Source: Acanthamoeba lenticulata | Taxonomy: Eukaryota; Discosea; Longamoebia; Acanthamoebidae | Direction: 5' to 3' | Length of the DNA: 64,000 nucleotides | Assembly (NCBI GenBank): GCA_002179805.1 | Contig: NAVB01000563.1 | Span: 62,001 to 126,000 of the forward strand | Shown here: positions 22,147-33,700 of the stretch, in pieces | Position numbering within the stretch: position 1 is the stretch's first letter | Layout of the letters: each line of letters opens with the position of its first letter | The notes under the pieces: model-generated | Seen by the model: the letters and a program-made list of their open reading frames with translations, nothing else | The model's database searches: none | Told to the model about the DNA's origin: nothing | Translations under genes and position numbers: made by a program

Positions 22147-23584
22147 ATGACCACCGAGACGAAGATGAAGGCCTTCGGCATCACTCGCTACGGCAATCCT
22201 GAAGAAGTGCTGCAGGTCGTTGAAGTGCCCAAGCCTCAGCCAGGCCCTCGCGATCTGCTTGTTCGTGTCAGTGCCGTAGGAACCAATCCAGTGCGCACTG
22301 CCCATCTTGCAACTTTCATCTAAAACGACCTTTCTAATTTCACTTCATTCTTATTTTTATGATGATTACTACTGTTGTTCAGGTCGACGTGAAGACCGTC
22401 ACTGCGTGGTTGGGCGACCCCAACGCTGCCCTCTCGACGCCAAAGATCCCCGGTTGGGATGCCTCGGGCGTGGTGGAGGCTGTAGGAAGTGGAGTGTCCC
22501 TCTTCAAACCTGGTGATGAGGTCTACTTTGCTGGTGCGCCTTGCTCTGTCTTGTCTCCCGTCTGTCGTGGGCGCTGCACCCCCGTGCTTACACGTCCTCT
22601 TTGGCGCACGCAGGCGTGATCACGCGTCAGGGCAGCTTTGCCGAGTACACGCTTGTCGACGAGCGCATCGTCGGCCACAAGCCCAAGACGCTCAACCACG
22701 AGGACGCTGCCGCCATCCCGCTCACCGTACGGCGTCAGCGCTTTCCCTCCACACTGTGGGGCCTCCCTGGGCTAACCACCACGAGCTTGTCGCGCATAGG
22801 CGCTGACGGCATGGGAGCTGCTGGTGGAAGGCTTCGACATCCCGGTGCCCGCTGATGTCGGAGACGATGAGGTTAACCGCAACAAGACGCTGCTCGTACT
22901 CGGTGGCGCCGGTGGCGTGGGCTCCATCGCGCTCCAGCTGGCCAAGCGCGTGCTCAAGATTGGCCGCGTGATCGCTTCGGCGTCGAGGCCGGAGACGGAG
23001 GCCTTTGCGCGCGAGCATGGCGCCGATGAGATCATCAACCATCGCAATCCGCTAGCTGACGAGCTGGCCAAGCTCGGCCTCAAGGTGCCGCTCTTTCCTC
23101 CCTCTTTTAGGGGCCAAAGTTGTAGTGAAGTGGTTGCTCACACGTGGAGCTGGCACAGGGCGTGGACTACATTTTCAACACAAGCGAGCCGGAGCCGGTG
23201 ATCGACCAGCTCATCCAGCTGGTCAACCCGGTGGGCAGGATTGGCCACATTCTGCCCTTCTTGCAGCCCGTCAACACCATGCCTCTCTTTGTACGTCCAT
23301 CCTGCTTCCTCGTCGCCGATGGCGTGACTGACCCCAGCGGCACAACACGCACATAGACCAAGAGGGCGTCGCTGGTGTGGGAGTTCATGTTCTCCCGCGG
23401 TCAGTTCGACGTCGAGCAAGAGAAGCAGGGAGCCATCCTTAACAGGGTCGGATCGCTGCTTGACGCGGGCGTGCTACGCACCACGGCCAACATCAGGTTC
23501 CCGTGGGCCAAGCTGCCGCAAGCCCTCACGCTGCAGGACAGCGGCACGGCCATCGGCAAGATTGTCCTTACCGTTGCCTTCTAG
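22147..23584 (+). CDS. zinc-type alcohol dehydrogenase-like / quinone oxidoreductase (MDR family)
   Basis: Six exons (22147-22290, 22383-22533, 22614-22726, 22800-23084, 23159-23290, 23357-23584) give 350 residues. The N-terminal GroES-like half has MKAFGITRYGNPEEVL, VSAVGTNPVDVKT, IPGWDASGVVEAVGSG and FKPGDEVYFAG. The nucleotide-binding half has LVLGGAGGVGSIALQLAK (the GxGGVG NADPH motif) and ASRPETEAFAREHGADEIIN. No structural-zinc Cys cluster is present, so this is a zinc-independent medium-chain reductase of the quinone oxidoreductase/ZADH type. It probably reduces quinones or reactive carbonyls with NADPH in the cytosol. The substrate cannot be read from sequence. Confidence 0.87.
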
Positions 23585-24316
23585 GTGGTTAAGGCCTCGT
23601 CTTAGCTAAGCAACGACAAACACGTTTTTTGGTTCTTGTAATTAACAAAAATATCAAAGAAAAGAAATTGAAAACATCAACCAAAGCCCTTCGTTTTGCC
23701 CCTTTCGCCGATAACGCGATCAACCCGTAGCGTGAGGTCTCCGTCTGGTCAGCACTGCGAGACAAGCCGGGCACGGACACGAGACCGGGAGCTGCCCCGC
23801 AGACCATCGTCGCCGCGGTTGCTGTGTTGGACGGCGACATCTCCACGGCTTGGCGCAAAAGCAGGGTCGCGACTGACGGGCGTGACCGGTGCCGGGGCGG
23901 TACCCGTAGCCTTCTTTGAACTTTCAAGCGAATCCTTGACAACCCATTATTCCCATCGGGGGTTGCGAGGGCACGGAGAAATTGCCGGTCCGGGAGCTGG
24001 AGCGCCGCAAAAAAGCAGCCGATTTTCCGCCACTTGCACGGCCTTCTAGGAACTGACACGCCAGTGCCACATCGCGTCGTGGGTCTGCGAAAGTTCTCCC
24101 TACGTCACGCGCGGCCAGAAAAAGCGCGAACCGAGCCCCGACCGGCCAGACCACGTACAAAACTCGGAGGGCAACAAGCGGCGGACGACAACCGGCTCCC
24201 AATTCAACTTCAACACACACTCTCTCTACTCCGACCCGACACTGCTGCAGCCTTCGGAGGTCACCAGCAACATACATCTCGAGCAGCCGACAACAACACA
24301 ACACACTTAGAAAAAG
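23585..24316. other. long intergenic region upstream of the Ser/Thr kinase
   Basis: 732 bases without a gene I can support. It contains the 3' flank of the dehydrogenase and a CA/AAC-rich leader just before the kinase ATG (24250-24316). The open frames on either strand extend into the kinase gene as shadows. Confidence 0.5.
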
Positions 24317-25147
24317 ATGCAGAACTCCACAACTCACTCCCTCCCCGTCCTCGGCAACTACTTCCTCACCGACAAGGTGCTCGGCCGAGGCTCCAACGCC
24401 ACCGTCTACATGGGCCTCTCGCGCTCTTCGCCCGCCCGCAAGGTTGCCGTGAAGGTAGTCGAGAAGCGTTGCCTCTCGCAGGAGAAGCGCCAAGAGCTCA
24501 ACCAAGAGATCGACATCCTCCAGAGTCTGCAAGCCCACCCGGGCATTGTGCAGCTCCATGACGTGTACGAGGACGACGCTCACGTCTATTTGGTCTTTGC
24601 GTACAAGTCGTCCGACCTCTACACCTTCATCCGCAAGCACCGTCCTCTGCCCAAGGATACGGTGCGCGTCATTTTCAAGCAGCTCGTCGACGCCGTCGAG
24701 TATTGCCACAGCAATGGCGTGTGCCACCGCGATCTTAAGATCGAGAACGTGCTCATCGACGAAGACACTCTCGAGATCGCCCTTGCGGATTTCGGCTTCG
24801 CCACGCGCTACGAAAGCATCAAGCCGCTGTCCAAGTGGTGCGGTTCGCCACACACCGTAGCGCCTGAGATCATCCTGCGCCAGCCCTACAACCCACTGGC
24901 CGTCGACACCTGGGCTCTCGGCAGCATCCTGTACGCACTCGTCTGCGGCTCCTTCCCCTTCCAGGCCAAGAGCTTCAAGGAGATCTTCCAGCGAACCACC
25001 ATCGGGATGGTCCATCCGTTCCCTCAGTTCGTATCGGAGAGCGCGCGCGACCTGGTCACGCGCATCCTCAAGACACGACCCGAGAAGCGCCCTTCGCTCG
25101 GCGACATCCAGACCCACTCCTTCCTGATGACCGACGACCTCGAGTGA
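24317..25147 (+). CDS. intronless Ser/Thr protein kinase (CAMK/AMPK-like)
   Basis: A single exon of 276 residues, almost exactly one kinase domain. Motifs are LGRGSNATVYMG (glycine loop), VAVKVVEKR (catalytic Lys), EIDIL (Glu), CHRDLKIENVLI, ADFGFATRY, APEII with VDTWALGSILYALVCGSFPF, and RP in the last helix. The segment before APE reads GSPHTVAPE where the family usually has Tyr-x-APE. No regulatory tail exists. In a window where almost every gene has several introns, an intronless kinase with a sharply GC-ending codon use is notable and may be a retrocopy. Targets are unknown. Confidence 0.9.
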   Translation: MQNSTTHSLPVLGNYFLTDKVLGRGSNATVYMGLSRSSPARKVAVKVVEKRCLSQEKRQELNQEIDILQSLQAHPGIVQLHDVYEDDAHVYLVFAYKSSDLYTFIRKHRPLPKDTVRVIFKQLVDAVEYCHSNGVCHRDLKIENVLIDEDTLEIALADFGFATRYESIKPLSKWCGSPHTVAPEIILRQPYNPLAVDTWALGSILYALVCGSFPFQAKSFKEIFQRTTIGMVHPFPQFVSESARDLVTRILKTRPEKRPSLGDIQTHSFLMTDDLE

Positions 25148-25890
25148 ACGTCTTTGAACTCGTGTGTGAAGAAGACCCAACAACATCAACGACACCCGCA
25201 AAGAACGGCGGACATCAGATGGACGTCCAGCGCGAACCACCCGTGAGCAGCTATCGATAGACGAGACGCGCGACTCGCAACCTCCCTTCTACTCTTACAC
25301 ACACCTCTACCATACTCTTCAAGTCTCGCTGCATAGGCACCGACGACTTACGACGAATATCTGTATATCATCCACTCGACCCGACCGCGCTCGTCCGAAG
25401 CGGTAGAGCGCAGTCCTCGAGAGCTAGCTGGCTAGCTTGTGTATATCTACCCATTTGTAAAACCAGTACTATTATCCATAAAACAGTCACCAACTTGCAA
25501 CTCAACCTCTTCGCCCGTAAGCGGTTTTTGTTTGGAACACAAAAAAAGGTGAACAACTCGAGCGGAGTTCCAACACAAGACGCGCCTTCGAACCTCACCG
25601 ATTGCAGAAAAGTTTTTGCTCCTCTCGTCCTTGCTTGCGCGGAAGAAGGAGAGCGGCAAGTCCTTGAAGGACCTCTTGAGCGGGACCAGTGTTGGAGAGG
25701 CCACCAACGACGCCGCCGGGAGCCCTGCGACCAACCCCGCCGCCAGCAGCAGCAAGAAGTCTACGCCATCTCTCTGCTGCTAAAAAAGGGGTTTTTATAT
25801 TATTGTCAGACCTACTTTACAAACAAAGAACGAGTCGCTCTCGACATGTTCTTCCTCACCTTCTTTCTCTTCATTTCTTCCACGACCCGT
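25148..25890. other. 3' region between convergent genes, with one candidate exon
   Basis: 743 bases between the kinase stop and the stop of the small minus-strand gene. Most of it looks non-coding (ATAAAACAG near 25480 may end the kinase mRNA). One piece, 25608-25793 (+), follows a CAG acceptor and reads 61 residues, the last part Lys/Ser-rich and ending in Cys-Cys-stop (STPSLCC), like the lipid-modified tails of Rab GTPases. I find no upstream GTPase exons, so it is left as a candidate only. Confidence 0.35.
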
Positions 25891-26294
25891 CTAGTAGGCG
25901 CGGAGGCTTGTTCGGCTGGTCTGGTGCAGCGGTGATTCACTGAGTGGCGACGGCAGCCAGGAGAGGGATACCCGAGCCGCTCGCTGACGTCGCTGGGCCT
26001 GGAGGTGAGCAAACTCATCGGCGGCCTTCTTGAGCGCCCACGCCACCTGGTGGCAATGGTCGTTGCTTCGCCTCTTCTGGTTGTGCATCGCAGGCTGCAC
26101 CACACACGTTTGGTAAGCTTGGCCAAGTCTTGGGGAACAAAACAGCAGGAAGCAAGCAGTACCTGAGGGTTCCTCTTGTGCTCCCGCAGAAGAGTCTTCA
26201 TGGCCTGGACGTGAGCAAGTTGCGCCTGGAGCCATCGAATGCGTACGTCCATGAATTGAGCGAATTCTGTGGAGGGAGTTGTATGCTGCGCCAT
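25891..26294 (-). CDS. small helical protein, unknown function
   Basis: Two exons (26163-26294, 25891-26076; intron GTACTG...CAG) encode about 105 residues starting MAQHTTPSTEFAQF. Most of the chain is predicted alpha-helical and amphipathic (VRIRWLQAQLAHVQAMKTLL; ALKKAADEFAHLQAQ), suggesting a coiled-coil subunit of a complex. The C-terminal 35 residues are Ser/Pro-rich. I do not recognise a family. The frame is kept by the splice, and the helical periodicity continues after it, which supports a real gene. Confidence 0.5.
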
Positions 26295-26875
26295 CTGTGC
26301 TATCTCTGTCCGTTCGTGGTGCAAGGCGCGAAGTGGAGGTCGGTGTACGTGTGTCTTGGTCTGCTTTCAAACTGACTGGGGTTCAGGGCCTCTTGTACTC
26401 GACGGGACGTTTAAACTGGCGACACCAGTAACCGTAACGTGAGCCCTCCCGCGGTCTGCGGCCTGATTCCTCGTCTGGTCGGCGCCCCGGGGAATTTCTG
26501 GGTCCAGTTCAACAGTCCGGCCGAACTTTCGCGGGTTCAAGTCCCCGACCGAGGCTGGCGGTGGGGAATTTCGGCCAAAGAGGCCGCGCGCACTTTTTGC
26601 AGCCCTTGTATCACACACGCTTTTTCAAACTTACCACACATAACACAGGCCTCGGCTAGACCCACCTGAGATGGTCCAAGAATACACCAGAACGATGCGT
26701 AACGAACCGTGTGGGGGACAGCGAGATAAAGCTCGTGTGGGACTTTCGCAGGTTCTTCTTGTTCTAATTTGTCGTTATCTTGCTTTTGCCTCCATGCTAT
26801 CTGCCTGTACACCAGCGCTCTGTTGCGACAACACTTCAATCTCTCTGCCTTTCTCGTGACAGTTGTTGGGCCGTC
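26295..26875. other. intergenic region between two minus-strand genes
   Basis: 581 bases holding the promoter of the small helical gene and the 3' flank of the RNB exonuclease gene. A Pol III B-box-like string (GGTTCAAGTCC at about 26536) is present, but no tRNA can be folded around it. Nothing else is evident. Confidence 0.45.
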
Positions 26876-29800
26876 TCACTGGCGCAGCTTGTAGAAGGAG
26901 ACGTAATTGGTCCATGGGTCGGCCGTGCGAACGCGGAGGGTGAGCGCGTGGCCCTGCTTGACGGTCTTGGGCACCGTCACCATCGTGCGCCACCCGAGCT
27001 CTGGGAGCAGGACCGTCGCTCGACTGTCCCCGATCAGGTTTCCGCCGGCCCGCGTCTGCTGCACCTCCAGCACCACCGCCCGGAAGGGCCGGCCCTTGTT
27101 CTCCCTGAGGTACTGGATGATCCACCGTCGCGCGATCACCTCGGCCAACGACGCGAATTCCTGTATGTGGTGGGACGAAGTTGGAGCAGTGGCTCGAGGT
27201 CACAACGACGAAAGAACGATGATGATGATGATGATGGCGACGACGATGATCAGGCACGCACCTGCTTGCGCTCGGTGATGGTCTTGAACATGGGGACAAA
27301 GTGCCACGGGCGGAAGGGCGGCTGCTCGCCTCGCAGCGTGGCTTTGATCTGGTAGTGGGCCAGCATGTCTGCGTATCGTCGCAGCGGCGAAGTCACCTGT
27401 ACCCACCAGGCGCGGTGCACAAACACCATGTGAGCACCATCGCCCCACCGAGCGGCACCCCGTGTGGGGCGACAGGTCGACACGTACCTGCGCGTAGCAG
27501 TCGAGGGCCAGCGCAAAGTGCGGGCCGGGGACGGTGGAGTAGGTCACGGGCGGCATGTTCGTCAGCGCCTTCCACGATTTGACGACGGCCTTGCGCTCCT
27601 TGCCCCGCACCAGGTACTCAAAGAACTTGGCGTCGTCCTGCGGCCGCTTCTGGACGCGGAAGGGGATGGGCAGCTCGTGCGCCTGCGCGAACCGGGCGGC
27701 GATCTCGCCGGCAAGGATCATGAGCTCCTCGACCATCATGCGCGCGCCCTCGCCTTCCTTGAGGCCCTCCAACTCCACCGTGTCGGGCTCGACGGGGGGC
27801 GTCGCGTCATCTTCCTCATTGGCCGTGCTTCCCTCCTCGGTGGCGCGGGCATCGACGCTGCGCACCTGCACGCCGCTCTGCTGTGCCACGTCTGCGCGCC
27901 GCGCCACACGCTGGTTAGCGGCCAAACGACGTGATGCGGTGCGAGGAGGACCGGAAGGATCGACGTACTGTCGATGCGGATGGAAGCGGTGGGCAGGGAG
28001 ACGATGACGGCGCCGCGATCCTCTCGATAGCGCCGCCGCAGCTTTGCCATTTCGTGGAGGCCCCACACGGCGCCCATGGCGGCCTCCTTGTCGGAACCCA
28101 GCAACGCCACTTCCCTCGTCATCGTCGCTGTTGTCGCGGAAGAGAATGATGAAGACGAAGACGGTGTCGCGGTCGTCAAGGCCCCGCCTCGAATAAACTC
28201 GACCAGCTCCTTGCCGATCCCCTCCAAGACGCGGCCCTTCTGCGCCGGCTGCTCTTCTGCCTGCTGCTGCTTGTCTTCCTCCTTCTCCTCGTCTTGTTCA
28301 CTCTTCTCCTTCTTACTCATCCGGTGGTTCAAGCCGAGGCGCCGCAGGTTCTCCTTGATGGCATTCTATTGCAAATTAATAGCAAATGGAACAGGATCAA
28401 TAAGTCAATACCAGTTCTTAAAAGAAGAAGAAGAAGAAAGCAGCGCGGTATCAGGTGCAAAGAAGACAAGAGGCAAGAAGGACGGAACCTTGCGCTCTTC
28501 GCGGTCGGCGGCGGAGTTGCTGTTGGGGCTGGTCAGAAGCGGGATCTCGGCCGACTGATTTTCCCGTAGCGGGAGCTGGTTTTGCGTGGCCCGGGCGAAG
28601 CGCTCCTTCCCAGTAAGAATCAGGGCGTCGGCCTGGCCGTAGGTCAGGCCCAGCACCCGCTCGACCAGCGACGGTCGAATCTGGTACTCCTTGAGCTCGC
28701 CCGTGTTAGCGTCGAGCTTGGCGGCAAAGGTCAGTGCGCAGTTGCGCGTGTTGGGCAGCAGGCTGGCCACTCCCGCGGCGAACTTGGAGGGCAGCAGCGG
28801 GACCGACACGCCGTTGGGCAGATAGAGCGACTGGGCCCGCTCGCGCGCCATCTGGTCGAGCTCACTGTCGGGCTCCAGCCACCTGCAGGTGACGTGTCCA
28901 GAGACGTGTCGTCAGCTCACAAGCCCAAGCCACGGGCCTGGGGGGACGCAACCTCGTGGGGTCAGCCACATGGATGTAGACCCACGTGCTGCCGTCCTCA
29001 TCGGCCCGGATGGAGAGGCCATCGTCAACCTCGAATGCGTCGAGCGGATCGATCGTGTAGACCGGCATATCCCGCAGGTCCCACCGCCGGTCCGCGTCCA
29101 GGTCCGGCGGCGGCCGAGCGATCAGCTCCTGCAGCACCATGTTTCTATAAGGGGCTGGAGACAAGCGGGAGAAGGAGGGGGGGGGCAGCTGAGCGGCGTA
29201 CGTCGGTCCACGCGGCGGCTTCGTCGGGGAAGTGGAGCGGGCGAGGGTGGAGGATAAGGTCCAGGTTCTCCTTGTCCGAGAAGATCCCGAGCCGGACGAG
29301 CGCGTTAAAGAGGTCCACCGGGGTGGCGTCCTCGCCCAGGAGGCCCTCGAGCGGCGTGTGCTCGGCGACCTCGATCGACTCCGTGCTCGGCGTCTGCGAG
29401 ATCACCGTTGCCGCATACTTGCGCAGGTGCTCCAAGTGCTCCCGCTCGGTCTTCGGGTCCAGCGGGAGCAAGTTGACGTTGTCGTCGTTGCCGTCCTTGT
29501 CGCTGCCGCTCTGCGCGGTGGCGGCGTCCAGGCGCTGCCAGCACTGCTGGTAGTCTGGGCTGAGGTCGGCGAGGTCGGGCAGGAAGGCGGGAGGCGGGTT
29601 CTGCACGCCCAACAAAGCACAACAACGCGGTGAGATCGTCGGGTTCAGGGTGCAGGGAGATCTAAGACCACCTTGACGCCCTTGAGCGCGTGCTGTAGCT
29701 TGCGGCGCAGGTTGACGAGGAAGATCTTGCCGTGCTGCACGCTGTCCGCTCGTCCGCGCATGTCTTCCTTGAGGCTGTCCGCCATCTCAGGATCGCGGCA

Positions 29801-30628
29801 GACAAAGGCCCGGCCGCGCGGCTTGAAGTAGACCCGCGCTTCCCACAACAAGCAGTGCGCCACATAGGTCTGGGGTGTGAACACACACAGCAGGTGTCAG
29901 ACGCCAGGCCACCACTGGCCAAAACCAACTGACGCTGAAGCAAGTACCTCGATCGGCCCGGTGCGGCCAAAGAAGAACTCGGCAGCTTGCGTGGGCGTGA
30001 CGACTGACTTGGCGCCGTCGGCCGTGGCGCGCGTCCAGAGCTCTTCGACGCGCTCGGGCGCCACAGTCGCCTGCAGGTTGGCGGCCTCTTGGGCGAGGGC
30101 GACCAGCTGCTTGGCGTTGCCTCGCACCGCCTGGGCGGTCATGCCATCGGTCAGGTCGAGCTCGAGCTGCTCTGTGGGCGGCCACACGTAGGAGAACTTG
30201 GCCTGCGTGAGCGCAAACTTGCGCGCATCCTGACTGCTCACGATCCACAGCGTTCTGCCCTCGCGCTCGTGCTCCTCGAGCTTCTGCAGCAGCACGCCAA
30301 GCTTGGGTACACCTTCTTCGATGTACTGCACTATGCATCCCTCCTCGGCGGGGTTTGTTGTCGATTCCCGCTCAGCAAATGCGCGCGTAGAGCGGCAAGG
30401 CGACGTGTGGAAGGCGCGGCGGAAGCGAATTGATGCACAATCATGAGCCGGTTTTGTTGCACGACGCAGATTGGTAGTAATCTGTGTCCATTTGGCCACA
30501 TCTTCTACTCGGGAGATGCTGCGGAATCGCGAAAGGAAGAAGGACAGCGGGGTTGATGCTCGCGCTGTATGCCCGAATCCTCGTGTCGGAAGGCTGCCCA
30601 GGCCTGCCCCGCAGCACAAGCGCCGCAT
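26876..30628 (-). CDS. RNB-domain 3'-5' exoribonuclease, mitochondrial Dss1/CYT-4 type
   Basis: Nine exons (29948-30628, 29672-29869, 29202-29600, 28953-29128, 28489-28882, 27969-28365, 27488-27891, 27262-27396, 26876-27160) sum to 1022 residues. The ATG at 30628 opens an Arg/Ser-rich, acid-poor start (MRRLCCGAGLGSLPTRG) that looks like a mitochondrial presequence. The RNB catalytic motif reads YTIDPLDAFEVDDGLSI: the second Asp of the usual DxxTAxDxDD is Glu, as in the Dss1/CYT-4/cyanobacterial subgroup. YAQVTSPLRRYADM near the C-terminal part and a terminal S1-like stretch complete the enzyme. A Lys/Glu/Gln-rich insertion lies mid-protein. It should degrade RNA 3' to 5', probably in mitochondria. 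The exon start at 29128 was chosen by phase. Confidence 0.82.
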
Positions 30629-30754
30629 TTTGCACAACAAGATGAGATTCGCTCTTCGCGCAAGAGAAACTGAGAAATGAAGGAGAAAATGCCATGAAGC
30701 AATTAGGCCACGGCGCATGCAGAGAACGAGTGCCATCACGTGATTGAACCCAAG
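30629..30754. promoter_or_regulatory. 126-bp divergent promoter, RNB exonuclease / ERMARD-like gene
   Basis: Only 126 bases separate the two start codons, so both promoters and leaders overlap and the pair is likely co-regulated. No TATA box is evident. Confidence 0.5.
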
Positions 30755-33700
30755 ATGGAGACTTGGCGCCAGTACCTTGCCATGCATGAGGCGGCACGAG
30801 GCCCGTGTGAGCGCAGCTGGTGGGCCGGTAAGGCTCTGCAAAGCGTGCCCGACGCGGAGGCGGAAGCTCGTAAGCTAATCCACGACCTGCACGAGGCCTG
30901 CATGCAAACAAAGCCCATCCTACTCTCGCCGCGTGTGCTTGGCATGGTCTATTTGGATGAAGCTGCACTGTGGGACGAAATCCACGACCAGTGGCGTGCT
31001 GAAGACTTTATCCTGCCCGATGGGACCCTCAACTGGCAGCGACTGACCAGCAGCGAAGTGTTGGGCAACATGGACCGCGGACGAGAAGGTGCCGCGCGGG
31101 TCATCACGTCGGACGACGATGACTTCCTCCGCGCTGCCCCGTTCCTGCGCAAGGTGAGCCTCTTCGTGCACCGGTCATGGCTCGCCGGCATGTCGTCCAC
31201 CCGCTTCATCGAGCTCTACCACGACCGCTTCCGCATTGCCGCCAGACCTGAGGTTCGTCTTCACACGTCCTGTGAAGGACCTCCACCACTTGATCGTTGA
31301 CTCTATATCACGCGCAGTTCTTTGTGGAGGTCTTCGAGCTCATGAACCACGGCAGCGCCGAGAAGGCCCTGCTAGCCTTCAGCCTGCTTTCCAGCGCGTT
31401 CGAGCGGACTCTAGGCAAGTGACATCAGCGCCGCCGTTTGTTGTTGTTGTTGTGTTTCCGTGGTGGACTGACCTAAGCCGGGGCGGGCGGGACAGCCGAC
31501 GTGTTTGCATCGCGCACGGGCTGCGAGGACGGCCTCATCCCCCATAAGCTCAACGAGCTCCTCGTGGCCGACGATATCATTCACGCCATCGGCGCCGAGA
31601 AGGTACACGCGCCGCTTCTCAAACGCCTCACGCTTCGTGGACCTCACCCCTGCTGGGCCGGCCAGATGTTCTTCATCCGGCTGTTCATCGGGCCGCTCTC
31701 CAGCCTCAACCTCCGCAACCTGGTGTGGCATGGGTTCCTCATGCCACCCGAGTTCCACGCCAGCTATGCGTCGCTCATGATGCTGCTCTATCTGAGCATT
31801 GCCGACACGGTCCTCGTTGAGCACGGGGGCCACGACGGCGACGGCGGCAGCAACAAGCGATCCTTCGCGCCTCGCCCGCTCATAGATCTCTCCGGGGCTC
31901 GCTACCCCAACATGCCGCCCTCGCTGCACCTCTTCCAAGGTGCGCCGTGGTCGACGACTACGACGACAGCTCGTCCTGGGTCTTCTGGCTCATTGTGGGA
32001 CTGGCGGGGCGTTCTGTTGCAGAGCCGAGCGACTACGAACAGGTCGAGCAGCTGTTCCGAAGAAGCTTCTTCACGCTGCCGGTACAGCAGGCCGTGCTCC
32101 GCGAGATGCTCGCCCAGTACAGGTATCTTCTTCTTGTTCTGCGTCCTTGTGGTCATGGCGTGGGGCGGACTGGACCTTGAGGCTGCTTGGCCTTGATTTT
32201 AAAGCGCTTGCGCTGATGCCAAAACAGAGAGGGCAACTACGCCAACGCGCTGGTGCTGCTCTTCCCGCCGTTCGAGCAGCTGATCCGCCGCATCTACGCC
32301 ATCACCAACGCGCGTCCCGACACCATCCTCTCGGCTGGTGCGTGTGCGCTTGTCCGCCACACTAGACAAACGAGGTTTTTGCACCACCGCTGACCCATCA
32401 GGCCTGCGCAGAGAGCGACGTGCTCTACACGACCCTGGACATCCTGTTGAGCACCACCGTGGACGAGAACAAGAACCGGCTCTACGACGAGCTCGGCGAC
32501 AGCCACGCCAACATCCTGCTGGACATCTTCATCTGGGACGGTACGCTGCAGGCGCACATGAGGGCATGCAATGTAAAGCGTCGGACTAACGAAAGGCTGG
32601 GAATGGGTCGCGGGAGGCAGACTCGCTGCGCGTGCGAGACGTGCTGGCCCACGGTGCGGCGATCCCGGCGTCGGTCTCGGTCCAGTTGGCGGATTCGGCC
32701 GTGGCCGCGTTCATCGCCCTCTGCCTAAAGTACGACGTCAACGATAACCACCTCGGCACCACAAGGGACACGTACGTGGCCGCGCTTGGCTGCGACACGA
32801 TCACGCGCAGCCACCTGTTCGTGCGGGACTACCCGCCGGCCTACCACCCGCGGGCCCACCTCAAGGCGCGGATGGGCCGATGCTACGCCCAGCTGGTCCA
32901 CCTCACGGCCCTCGACCAGCGGATCCGGCGTAGCCCCGTGCCCAATGGGCTCGTCAAGCCGCCAGTGGCCCAGGAGGACGAGACGAAGAAGGAGAAAACG
33001 GTAGAGGTACAAGGCTTCACGCTGGCGAGCGTCGAAGCCGAGACCATGGGGCTGGCCCGGAGCCTGCAAGACGCGATCATCGCGCGACACGGCGGCCTAT
33101 GCTTTGCTCCCGGCGACGACTTCCGGCCCGTGGATCACGTCCTTCTTTCCTCGGTTGCCGACAAGCAGGAGATGGTCAACGCGGAGGTCAACGAGGTGGA
33201 GGAGGCTGACTCACGACGACACATGGCCGAGTCGCGATACCGCGTCACGGCCCACTTCACGCTGCGCGAGCAGAGCAAGGTGGAGATCCTGGGCACCTTG
33301 GCCGACCAGGTGGCCTCCTTCTTGCACGAGGTATGACCACGTCGCATGCCTCGTCTCGCCTTGTCTCGTCATTGCCACAACCTTCTTATCAATCTGCGCC
33401 GTACCCAAGGTGGCTGTCAAGTACGAGGGCCTCTACGAGATGGTGGTGTCCCGAAAGGTGCGCCTAGAGATGAATGTCTTTGGCCTTGACTGACTAGCGG
33501 GCTGACTATGAGCAGGCGTGGAAGCGGCATCGAACGTCGTTTGTGCAGCTGCAGGAGAGCTGCCGCTTCATGCTGGTCGTCTCCTCGATGCTGCTCCTCA
33601 TTGCCGATGAGTGCGCCCAGAGCGAGGAGGCCCCACGCGGTGACTTGGCGCTGCTCTGCAAGAACTGCGCGGGCTCGCTCGAGTCGTGCGCCAAGTCCAC

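Noticed and set aside
24034..24561. 175-codon frame overlapping the kinase start
   Set aside because: Out of frame with the kinase, composition of a shadow, and no splice sites linking it to anything.
23924..25240. 438-codon open frame antisense to the intronless kinase
   Set aside because: It mirrors the kinase gene; the open antisense frame comes from its G/C-ending codons. The kinase motifs on the other strand are unmistakable.
26520..26565. B-box-like GGTTCAAGTCC
   Set aside because: No matching acceptor or D-arm; two mismatches in the would-be T stem.
31603..31665. In-frame 21-residue insert in the ERMARD-like protein
   Set aside because: GT...CAG bounded, 63 nt, and its removal restores the family spacing before IGPLSSLNLRN; treated as an intron.
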